Source: Rhizophagus irregularis
Taxonomy: Eukaryota; Glomeromycota; Glomeromycetes; Glomerales; Glomeraceae
Assembly (NCBI RefSeq): GCF_026210795.1
Contig: NC_089460.1
Coordinates: 1,488,001 to 1,552,000 of the forward strand
Direction of reading: 5' to 3'
DNA length: 64,000 bases
Shown: positions 11,725 to 21,950 of the stretch, piece by piece
Numbering within the stretch: the first letter of the stretch is position 1
How the letters are laid out: each line of letters opens with the position of its first letter
The notes under the pieces: model-generated
The model's database searches: none
What the model was told of the DNA's origin: nothing
Seen by the model: only the letters and a program-made list of their open reading frames with translations
Position numbers and translations under genes: made by a program

Positions 11725-13587
11725 ATGATTTTGGATGATCGATTAAAACAAATATCGGGAGTAAATAAAAAATTCTCAAATTGGTCAAAAGTATTTGAAT
11801 GTAAACCTGAGTTATTTTTTATGCCAGAAAATGAGGATGATATTATAAAGGTATAAACGATAATAATAAAAAAAAAATTTTTTTTTATTTGAAATTTGTA
11901 TAAAATATATACATACGCATATATTGATTTTCTAAAAAAAAAAAAAAAATCTATATATACTTATTTATTAATTGTTAACAGATAGTTGAACTAGCTAAAC
12001 GATATAACAAAAATGTGAGAGCGATCGGTGCAGGTCATTCACCATCCGATTTAGCATGTACTGAAGGTCTTATGATTAATATGGATAATTTTAATAAAAT
12101 TATCGAGGTATGAAATTTTTTGCTTTGGTTTTTTTTTTTTGTGATCCCGATCATGTGATCTTACCTTTTTTTGTTAGATCGATTCGGAAAATAAAACCGT
12201 AACAGCGGAAGCTGGTACAAGAGTATATAAACTAAATGAAGTATTACAGAAAAATGGACTAGCATTAAGTAATTTAGGTTCAATTTCCGAACAAAGTATT
12301 GCTGGTGCTATATCAACTGCTACTCATGGATCAGGGATTAATTTTGGCAATATTTCTTCTCAGGTAAGTCATGGTCACTTTATATATAACTTTATATATA
12401 TATATATACACAGAATTAATTTTATTATTAGGTTATTAGGTTAACTTTATTAACGGCTTCAAAAGGAATAATAAATTGTTCGGCTGATGAAAATGATGAT
12501 GTATTTAAAGCATCATTATGTAGTATAGGTGCATTAGGGATCATATTAAAAGTTAAAATACGATGTGAATCAGCATTTAAATTAGAATCTAAACAATTTC
12601 CAATGAAATTTAATGACATATTAAATAATTTAGATTCTATTGTTAATTCTGCTGAACATGTTAGATTTTGGTATTTTCCTCATACAGAAAATTGTATTAT
12701 TTGGAAAGCTGATAAAACAATTAAGGTAAGTTCTTTTTTTATAAAAAGTCTCATCTTTTTTACACATAGATTAATTATTTTTTTTATTATTAAGGAATTG
12801 AACCCCCCAAAACAAAATTATTTTAAGGATTATATAATTTCATTTCATTTATATCAGTTTTTATTATACATATTACGATATTTTCCATCAAAGCTTCCAT
12901 TATTAAACCAAAAAATGTTTAATTATAAATTCTCTCAAGAAAAACAATTCGTAGATGATTCTTATAAACAATTCAATTTTGATTGTTTATTTCCGCAATA
13001 TACTTCTGAATGGGCTATACCACTTGAAAAAACTAAAGAAGCTTTGGAAAAGTTATACGATTGGATAAATAATAACAAAGAAAATGTATTTGTTCATTAT
13101 CCTGTTGAAGTAAGATTTTCGGATAAAGATGATATTTGGCTAAGTCCCGCTTATAATAGAAAAGTTTGTTACATCGGTGTTATCATGTATAGGTAAGTAA
13201 AAAATAAAATTTGAAAAGAGTTCAAATTTTTTTTAGAAATTAATCGATTTTTTTTAGACCATATGATAAACCTGTTTCTTATAAAAAACTTTGGGCTGTA
13301 TTTGAAAAAATAATGAGATCTTATGATGGAAGACCACATTGGGCAAAGGTACTTACTTTACATTCTTCTAGAGAAGTCAATATAAAATCTAGGTAAAAAC
13401 TAAAGAAAGAAAATAATTATTCTATTTTTAGGCGCATACAATGACAACAATTGAACTTGAAAAAACTTATCCAAAATTTAAAGAATTTATAAAATTACAA
13501 AAATCTTTAGATCCAAATGGAATTTTTTTAAATTCTTATTTAAAAAGACATTTATTTAATCAAATGGATGTTAAAGCTAAATTATAA
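11725..13587 (+). CDS. ALO1: D-arabinono-1,4-lactone oxidase (FAD enzyme)
   Basis: Seven exons: 11725-11850, 11982-12107, 12178-12363, 12432-12725, 12795-13192, 13258-13348 and 13432-13587. They encode 458 aa. The family catalyses the last step of D-erythroascorbate synthesis, oxidising D-arabinono-1,4-lactone with O2 at the mitochondrial outer membrane. Visible features: an FAD-binding (PCMH) half with AIGAGHSPSD, whose His61 is at the position of the covalent flavin attachment site in yeast Alo1; NLGSISEQSIAGAISTATHG (about 119-138); and a C-terminal ALO domain ending with RPHWAKAH (402-409), the HWxK motif, then KLQKSLDPNGIF. It is shorter than yeast Alo1 (526 aa), mainly from compact loops. 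I start at ATG 11725; an upstream hydrophobic open stretch (from 11617) has only a non-ATG start. A segment at about 250-275 (SFHLYQFLLYILRYF) is hydrophobic and could be membrane-associated. Confidence 0.93.
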
Positions 13588-14711
13588 AGATTAGTCTATT
13601 TCACAGAACTTTAGGATTATAGGATTAAATTTGTTAATGTAACATCTCCTGTATCCACATCATAGTGATGGTCATTTGTATTAATGAATAATTGGACGAT
13701 TGGACTTTTATACTTTTATAAAATAATTCATAATTCAAGTTTAAATAATCATTTTTTTAAATAAATATTTATCGAAGAAAATTCGACTAGGAATTTACTG
13801 AAAACGTTTATGCGTATTTCCCTTCTTTATTATTGACAAACTCGCATCGAACTTAGGAGCCAAAGGTTGTAACAAAACCAACTGCACAAATCCTGATCAT
13901 CTTTGGCGAATCGATTCTAAGAGATGCTTCGCTCATCCCGAAAAATTTAAGATCACAACGAATCACGTCTCCGCTAATATATTCCTGCTCCTGAAGTGGA
14001 AATTACGTGTCAACTAATATCTTGTTATACAATTAGAAGGATTGATTGTATAATTTGGTATGTTTACCGTTTATGGTTTATTTTTTTTTTTATATACTGT
14101 AATTGGCATGAGGTTCTGCCTTATTTCTCACAGGGGTACTGGTAATATTCAACGATTATTCAACTAGATTAAATGAAATATTGGTGGTATCAAAATTTAT
14201 TTTTTTATTTCAATCACACATATTTTCAGTCTACAATCCGAACCATTATCTTTCGTTATATGACAACAATTCCATCACTGTTCGCATCCATAATAACAAT
14301 TATATTTATTCTCGTCTAATTGACATTTGATATAAGAATAAACTAATAAAGGCAAATAAAAATATGTAAAAAGAACCTCTCCCAAAAATAAATGCAATAA
14401 TAATTCAATAAAAATGTAAAAAAAGAAAAAGATGTATAAAAATGTTTAAATACAATGAAATGTTGAAATTTACCAAAAAAAAGTTAGGAAAAGGGAAAAA
14501 AGAATTTACAAAAAAAAAGGAATCACTATACTACAAACGAAATAAATGATTGAATATAATTTAAAAAAAAAATCTATCCTATTGGATATAAATGAATAAG
14601 TTATTATTGTATAATCTAATATATTATAACGGATGATGGCAAAAAAAAATCTAAAATCGTGTAAAACAATGTCTGTTCATCAAACAATTTCGCACCTTCT
14701 AGTCCCAATAA
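13588..14711. other. Intergenic DNA between convergent ALO and hydrolase genes
   Basis: 3' flanks of two convergent genes. Apart from the Cys-rich open frame at 13802-14017 (listed separately), the DNA is AT-rich with poly(A) tracts at 14340-14575 and contains nothing I recognise. Confidence 0.5.
13802..14017 (+). pseudogene. Orphan Cys/His-containing open frame, possible gene fragment
   Basis: A 71-codon open frame without ATG, bounded by stops, lies 214 bp past the ALO stop. It is less AT-biased than the surroundings. It reads LASNLGAKGCNKTNC, then HLWRIDSKRCFAHPEKFK; the order Cys-x4-Cys ... Cys-x2-His resembles a small zinc-binding module, and the residue mix is protein-like. It could be the relic of a transduced or duplicated exon, or an exon of an unmodelled gene. 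I do not recognise the family. Confidence 0.35.
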
Positions 14712-16899
14712 TCATCCAACGCTAACATCCTTTTTATTAATCATACCATTCGTATTTTTTTTTGGTTCATAATTAACATCACTAACTTCTTCAGTTTTAC
14801 CATCAAAATTCACGAAACCAGGTTTATTAACAACAGAATTTTCATTATATTCTTTAGAAACTAATTGTTTTAAATCAGGATAACTTGAAGACCTTAATGA
14901 TCTGATTGTAGGTCGGGATCGTATTTGTTGATGATGATGATGTTGTTGTTGTTGATTATAATGTTCTCCAATTCTATTATTACGATTATAAAAGCAAGCC
15001 GAGGAAGTGCTCATCATAGGATAATTCTGTGAAGGTAAACTCGTAGTTTTGTTATCCTTTCTTTTTGAATAATAATTATTTGACGAAGGGTGATTAATAA
15101 TGATTCCATCTTCTTGTGTTGAAGTTGATTTATCAACTTTATTTGAAGGAAGTAGGCTCATATGACCAGGTGTGGGATTTTGCGATCTTAATAATTCTAC
15201 GGGACATTGTAAATTATAACCTAGTACGGAATATCTTTTGTGATTTGCTTGAGACAATAACGTGTTCCTTTGGTGAATTGGTATAATATTTTTAACAAAG
15301 TAACCCACCGAATCCATAGCCTTTGCTGCTGGTTCAAGGAAGTTAAACATTTGAAAAACATGCACCATATCTAAGAATCCATCAAAATTATTTATTAGTT
15401 GAAATTTTAAACAAGGTAAAAATATTTTAATAAATTTACCTTCATAAACTTCATATTGAACAAATGTTGTTCCAGTTTCTGATGCTTTATTTGCAACTAA
15501 GTAAATTTCATCTTTCAACACTTCAGAATCACCACATTGAATTAATAAAGGGGGTAAATTATTTAAATCTCCAAATAAAGGTGATACGTAAGGATGATTA
15601 ACTAATTTAGCACGTTCTTCATAAGGATGTAAATATAACTTTACTGGATTTAAAGGATCATCATCTTTTGGTTTAAAGAGATAATCATAAGGTTGATTTT
15701 GATCCCAACTTGAACACGACATCGTTAAGTCTAACCAAGGCTATATTAATAAAAAAGGTAAGTAAAGATTACGCCAATAATCAATAAAATAAATTTAAGA
15801 CCTACAGAAAATAAAACTGCGCCTCCAGGTAACGGCATGTGATTGTCCTTAAGATAATACAATAACGCCAAAGCTACAAAAAGTTAATCTGTATAAGTTA
15901 TTATGTAAACTAATTTCATAAAAGTTTTACAACGAAAATATAAAAAGAAATTAATACATACATAAGCCACCTCCTGCACTATCCCCAGCAATAACAATAT
16001 TTTCAGGCTGAATAGCCAAGCCATTAGGGTCAGTCAAATAAAGGAAAGAATGAACAACATCATGAAGACCACAAGGGAAAGGACCTTCTGGGGCGAGTCT
16101 ATAATTTACCGCTATTGTCATATCATGCGTAAAAATAATTTAATAGAATGTTGGCAAAGTAGATCATTTCTAAAATTGAAACAACATACATCATCTTGCA
16201 TCATATAAGTAACTTACCAAAAACCCTTCTTCCAGTTGCCTTTGAAAGACGATAATTTATCTCACGATGAGTCTTAGCAGACATTAAATAATAAGCACCA
16301 CCATGTATATACATGATAACTTTCTCATTTGACCATTTTATACCATCATCATCGATAAAAAAATGAGTACAACAAGAGGCAGATAAACGATAATCATCAT
16401 TAATTTTCCTCCAAAGTGATTTAGGTACGATCCATTCACAGCTTATCTCTCTATTACCAGTTTCTTTCTCTTCAAGGTTTTTAAGTATTCCTTGCAAACC
16501 TTTATTTAAAACTTTAAATGAAACAGGAGTTACAATAATATCAGATGGAACAAAAGTGAAAGGGATATTAATTAAACGTCTTAAAGTTTCTATATCAGCT
16601 AGATGAGTATGATCCGTTAACGCTCTCATTGAAGCGCACATTAAAGTAAGTTGAATTGGCCAAGAAGGTTTTCTTGGACCTGATAAATGATGAGTAAAAA
16701 AATTTGTTGTTAAAATAGTTGCCTGGGAAGTAATGAGTGCCGCATGGTCAAGTAACATCCAACCATCACTATTATTACGAGATGATTTTTTCGATTTATC
16801 ATCATTATTTGTTAATTCATCATCCTTATGTTTTTGACTCTTTAGTAATTTGGGTTCAATTTTTTCAAATGAAGTCTGAGAATATTTAAAATCACGCAT
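14712..16899 (-). CDS. Alpha/beta-hydrolase (HSL/arylacetamide-deacetylase-like esterase)
   Basis: Five exons on the minus strand: 16899-16218, 16111-15962, 15873-15806, 15740-15440 and 15370-14712. They encode 619 aa. The Abhydrolase_3 core has the oxyanion motif HGG at 199-201, nucleophile motif GDSAGG with Ser272, an acid at Glu373 (CGDSEVLKDE, where many relatives have Asp) and catalytic His404 (YEDMVHVFQ). Such enzymes hydrolyse acyl or acetyl esters such as acylglycerols or sterol acetates; the substrate here is unknown. Residues 1-190 form an N-terminal helical extension. The last ~200 residues are low-complexity, with a Gln/His run (about 16 residues, near 14930-14960) and Ser/Arg-rich patches. 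The intron between 15370 and 15440 is in frame and open, so an ORF caller reads through it; splicing it out brings EVYE next to DMVHVFQ, restoring the family motif. Convergent with ALO. Confidence 0.88.
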
Positions 16900-18949
16900 A
16901 ATTTTTCTTTTATTGAATGAAAAGGAAAAAAAGATGTATCAAAAAATAGGATACATTTTTTTTTTTAGTGTATATTTATACTATGGAAATAATGTCGATC
17001 TAAATTTATTAGGATTAGATGATTAAATAATTATACATGCATGATCTACTAATCCAACTAAATAAATATATACAATAGTTACGTATATAAACTTATTTTA
17101 TTGTATATTTAAACTTTTAATAATTAAACTTACCGGAAATTAAAAAAGGGTTAAAGGGGAAGAGATCCCATGTGTCTTAATTTCTTAATATTTCAATTTA
17201 TTTGTTTCTCAGATTATGATTTGCACATGTATCATGTGCTATATCATAAAACCGTTCTCCATTTCTTAATTTAGATAAACGCAACGAAAAATAAAATATA
17301 CTGGTAACTGATCCTTCTAGTAATGGTTTGGTAAAAGATTTAGAAAACCCAGATAAATTTGATCTAATCTTGATTTATTTGTTGAAACAAAATATAAATT
17401 AAAAAAATTTAAACCAAATATAAAAATAAGCGGATACAATTTAAATTTCGTATGTAATAATGCGGAGTATAATTCAAGAACCCTTGCCAAGAAATTCTTA
17501 GCGGAATAAGAATTAGCTTCATTTAATGGGTGATTTCATTAACTTTTATTATTTTTTTTTCTTTTTTTTTTTTCTCCCAATTATTAAAACAAGATAAAAC
17601 TCGATTTCTCATTTAAAGATTACTAATCGAACGTACATATTTTCATGTGTTGGAAAAAAAAAGGATAAAGAAGTGAGTTCCAATTATTTCATTATGTTAA
17701 AAAGTTTTTCGCCCTGAGAATGTAGTTTTTTTAATCATAAGATTTTGTAATATTTCTAAATAAAGTGTAACAGGTAATAATTGTAAATCAAAAAGCCACA
17801 ATTATTTGGATTATCATTTATTTCTCCAGATTTTACCTCCACATTTTTTTTTAGATTAAATCGCTACTAAATTAATAATATCAGTAATAAATTTTAATCT
17901 AAACTTTAATCATGATCTATTTGATTAAGCTCGCATGTGGAAAGATTACACAAAAATATTCATATGAAGAATAATGACTTTAGTAATATAAACACACATT
18001 TTATCATCTGAATTGAACTCCTTTGAACTTGCCTTCAACAGGTTTAACAATGGATTACATTAATTATGTTAATTATGTTAATTATATTTGATTATATAAA
18101 CTTTTTTTTTAAAATTTTCTCACGTCCCACGCTTTTATCATACTTTTTTTTTTTTAATTTGTCATTATTTCCAGGCGCTTTTCCCAATACTGACTAGTTT
18201 AAATCTTCTCGGAAAGGGTTATACAAAGAACTAAAAGAATATTAGAATCATCTACTGCATTAAGGTTTAAAGGTTTACATTTACGGCCGCCAACGTTCCC
18301 GTGCATATTCTAACAATATTTATCAACGTTGATATTGTAGCGCGGAACCTACTTTTATAGTGGTACGTGATGGTGTATGGATCATCCCTAGACTCATCGA
18401 CGTCACCGTTATGTCCAACGTCATTTCCTCATTTATAACTTGTTCACGTTGATAACTTTGAGGTAATTTAGAATCTGATGAAAAAATATTTGTCAAATGA
18501 AGCGTTTTTTATTCAATTGTCTGATGCTTTAATTTGAAAATAACTTCCCCTTTTTTCATGATAAAAACTAATAGATTTAGATGTGTTGGTAATGCAAATT
18601 TTAATATTACACTAAATGATCTAATAGTAACAAAAAAAGAAACTCAATTACTCATCTCGGACGTTTCAAATTGATCTACTTATCAAGTTATTCTTTTGAA
18701 TATATTTACCTACTGTATATCGCATGTTTTAGTAACCTCCTCATGTACAGGGATAGCGTGCAATGGCCTTTTATTGGAATTGAACCTTTCAATCCAATTC
18801 CTTCCAATATTCCGAATATTTTAGAAATGATTTTTCAACACTATATAAATGTGCCGTTAATAATTTTTATTTGAATTGGACATATTGGACATAAAAATAT
18901 TTGACTATAGTAGTACTATGGCCCGTGATACCATAATTCAAATCAAATA
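16900..18949. other. Upstream region of the hydrolase, no gene seen
   Basis: AT-rich DNA with poly(T) runs. A relatively GC-rich island at about 18280-18470 contains a palindrome ATCAACGTTGAT and CGACGTCACCG (18398-18408, a CRE-like core) but gives no convincing frame on either strand. Short open frames at 18671-18874 and 18876-19058 are not protein-like, and the second overlaps a MITE. Confidence 0.45.
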
Positions 18950-19128
18950 CAGTCAACTCACGAACTCGCTTTATAAACGAAATTTTCCCCAACACGTGAC
19001 ATTTAACCAATCAAATACGTCAAACATCTCTTGTTATAATGAATGCTCAGCTCTTTGAATTCTTCGCTATAATCTTGTAGCGAATTTGATATGAAAACCG
19101 GAGGGTTCGTTATATCGAGAGCTGACTG
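18950..19128. mobile_element. mariner/pogo-like MITE, 179 bp, TA target site
   Basis: The left end begins CAGTCAACTCACGAACTCGC and the right end read inward is CAGTCAGCTCTCGATATAAC. Both are followed by an AACGAA-type word, giving imperfect ~30-bp TIRs. TA flanks both sides (18948-18949 and 19129-19130). The right half reads ...TTCGTTATATCGAGAGCTGACTG, the usual appearance of Tigger/pogo-type termini. Non-coding. Confidence 0.75.
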
Positions 19129-19180
19129 TACTTTGACCTTTTAACATGTAATTTTAGAAAATAGGTCCAGTCTTTTTAAC

Positions 19181-19318
19181 GGGCGTCCTTAACGCGGGGG
19201 CGTGGGTGTACAATATTAACGTACGAACTGGCCCGAGTTTAGGAGTTATGCACTTGCACATGATAGCGTTAGTTCGTACGTTAATATCGTACACCCCACC
19301 GTACATTAAGGACCCCCC
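19181..19318. mobile_element. Foldback MITE with 8-bp TSD, upstream of p32 gene
   Basis: A 138-bp element whose two ~48-bp arms are nearly complementary: GTCCTTAA, GGGTGTAC and ATATTAACGTACGAACT appear in order in the left arm and, inverted, in the right arm. TTTTTAAC (19173-19180 and 19319-19326) is a perfect 8-bp duplication, 9 bp if the preceding C is counted. This is the hAT-like signature. It ends only 150 bp before the p32 start codon. Confidence 0.85.
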
Positions 19319-19468
19319 TTTTTAACTCCTCAATTAGGCTAAACATTGTTTGTAAACCATGATTTGATCATTACCGCAGATGGTTAATCATATGATGCTC
19401 ATACATAGATTATCTTTGTTTTTTTTTCACTCATCAAAAAAATCATTTTTTTTTTCTGAGAAAAAAAA

Positions 19469-21238
19469 ATGTCTGCTACAACAATATTTCGAAGAAATTT
19501 TTTAATATTATCTCGATGTCTTCTTAATAATTTTAATAATAATGGTCATTTTAATAAAATATCATCACGAGAAGGAGTAAGAATACTGAATAATAATAAT
19601 ATTAATAATAAGTATAATTTTATAAATTCAAAAAATATCAGGTTTATTCATGGCTTGGGTATGTTCTTTTTTATTCGAATTTTATTTATAAAAAACAAAA
19701 TGTTATTTTACAATATCTATTCTTGGCCTTTTTTTTATAACTTTTTTTGTGAGTTAGTTAAAAGATAACTTGTTTGATATTTAATAACTTTTCCTTAATT
19801 TTACATCAAATTAATCAGTTGATAAAGATTTGAGTACACAATTGGCAGAAGAATTAACATATTATGAAAAGGAAAAGGATACAATAGCTACTTCATCTAC
19901 ATCAACAAAAGATGATGTAAAAAATGGTAAAGAAATTCCTTCTATTATGACCAAATCAATAAGTGTATCATTTAATAATTTCAATTGGGAAGTGAGTAAA
20001 TATCATGCTAAATTCCATTTTATTCTTATTATAATTTAATGTAATTTAATTTATTTTAATTTATATGAAAATTTTTCAATATTTAATAAAAAAAATCGGG
20101 TTTTGTTACTTTAGCTTTTTGATAAAAGGACTTTGAATGAGGTTTATATGACAAGAGAATATAATAATGAAAAGTATATAATTAATTTTTTTATCAATTC
20201 ATGAAATCACTTAATTTTCTACGATTTATTTTAATTTGTACCCCGTCTTTTTTTGTTAAACAAAAGAATTCGAGTACTTTTTAATATTATACCATTAGAA
20301 TATTATGAAAAAGCTGAAGAAGAAGACGAGGATGAGGAGGAGGATGAGGAGGATGAGGATGAAGATGAGGATGAAATAGAGGAGAGGAAAGTTGGTAAAT
20401 CAACCATACCGCCGGCAACAATCATTCCGGAAGAAGATAAAGATGAGGAAGATTTAATAGATTCATCTGATGTAAGTACAAATTATTTGTGATCCAAAAG
20501 AAAAGATTAATTGTATTTTGCGTTCGATTAATGATGATAAATTAAGTAATCAGATAGGGACATCTGAATTTATTTTTGATGAGAATTACTTTTGGGAAAA
20601 TTTATTTCTGATAAAATCGAACTAAAAGAATGAATTAAAGTTAACACTTATACACTTATACGCTTACACATACTTATTGTTAAAAAAAAGAACAATTATT
20701 AATCTTGGTTGTTATTTATTTATAGGAAGAATTTGAAGAACAAAGCCCCGAAAAAACTTTAAGGTGTGCTATAACTATTGAAAAAGTAAGTTACAACTTT
20801 AATCTTATACGTATTAATATATCTAACAATTCGATTTACGATAAAATATTCCTTTTCTCTTACTATTTAGAAGGATAAAGGAGTATTAGCATTTGAGGCA
20901 TTGGCCCGTGAAGGTAGATTTTTAATCGAAAATGTTTCATTTTATGAAGCATTACAAACAAATCATACAAAAAGTGCTATTCCTTTCCCTAATTTAAGTG
21001 CAGTAAGTTTTACAGTATTAATTTTTTTTACTATGAATTATAAGTTATTGTGACTAATTTATTATTATAATAATTTTTTTTTTTCGAAAAGAATTTTCGA
21101 CATTTATTTACTAAATATTTAGAATATCGAGGTATAAACGAGGAATTATCCCAATATATTCTTAGATATTCTACTCATAAGGAAAATCAAGAATATATAA
21201 TTTGGTTGGAAAACGTTAAAAAATTTATTGATTCTTAA
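19469..21238 (+). CDS. p32/MAM33-type mitochondrial matrix glycoprotein
   Basis: Seven exons: 19469-19658, 19819-19991, 20115-20173, 20267-20471, 20726-20785, 20871-21002 and 21092-21238. They encode 321 aa. Residues 1-60 are Arg/Asn-rich with hydrophobics and few acids ([15 protein letters not shown]), consistent with a mitochondrial presequence. The mature part begins near [16 protein letters not shown]. It contains the family's acidic loop (about 157-182, almost pure Glu/Asp), then LRCAITIEK and [12 protein letters not shown]. It ends with the helix [19 protein letters not shown] and [11 protein letters not shown], the usual C-terminal block. Members (human C1QBP/p32, yeast Mam33) form doughnut-shaped acidic trimers in the matrix and support mitochondrial translation and OXPHOS. 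The ATG at 19469 is preceded by a purine-rich leader. Two MITEs sit just upstream. Confidence 0.9.
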
Positions 21239-21950
21239 AAAAAAAAATTAAACCTAAAAAAAAATTGATTCGATAATATATATATATATATATATATATT
21301 TTAAAAAAAGAAAATATATTTATTTTAACAAAAAGTTAAAATATATATATGTAAATAAATATGTATTAAAAGGGGGAATATAGTCCTGCGCGTTTTACGT
21401 TTTACGTTAGTTTGAGACACGTGTACAATCTTTGCGAGATCGACGTTGGCATTCAGAAAGTAGTTAGTCAGACATCATCAATAATGCGATAAAGGTTAAT
21501 GATAGGAATTTTGCATCTTAAAATTCCTGGACGTGTGTCCGGCTCTTTTATGAAATTTTATCCTAAAGACGAAAAAAGGAATATTACTTAAAGGAGTGCA
21601 AACTTGATAGCAAAGTGGATATAGCTTTTCATCATTCAATCTCTTTCAGGCATTTTATCCTCATTTTTTGGTGAGCCAATCGACTTATATTCGATATATA
21701 ATCACTTCAAAAAATCAGGTGATTTGAGCTTAATTCCGGCCAGATTCAAATTTAATTTCAGCATCCAAAACTTAAATCAAACCAATAAGTTTTGGATCTG
21801 TCTTTAAATCCCGGGTATAACATTTGGATATGGTGGATTTTTGGCTATAGCAGTCAAGCACATAAAGTTGACCGTGAAAAATATCTAAAAATTACATATT
21901 TATTTCGTAGAATTTCCGTAGAATTGTTTTTATTAAATCACCTTGCTTAC
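21239..21950. other. 3' flank of p32 gene
   Basis: TA-repeat microsatellite at about 21276-21300, then moderately AT-rich DNA. The open frame at 21792-21989 starts at a non-ATG codon and runs into the minisatellite; I do not call it. Confidence 0.45.

Noticed and set aside
12428-12619. Minus ORF within the ALO gene
   Set aside because: Shadow of exon 4.
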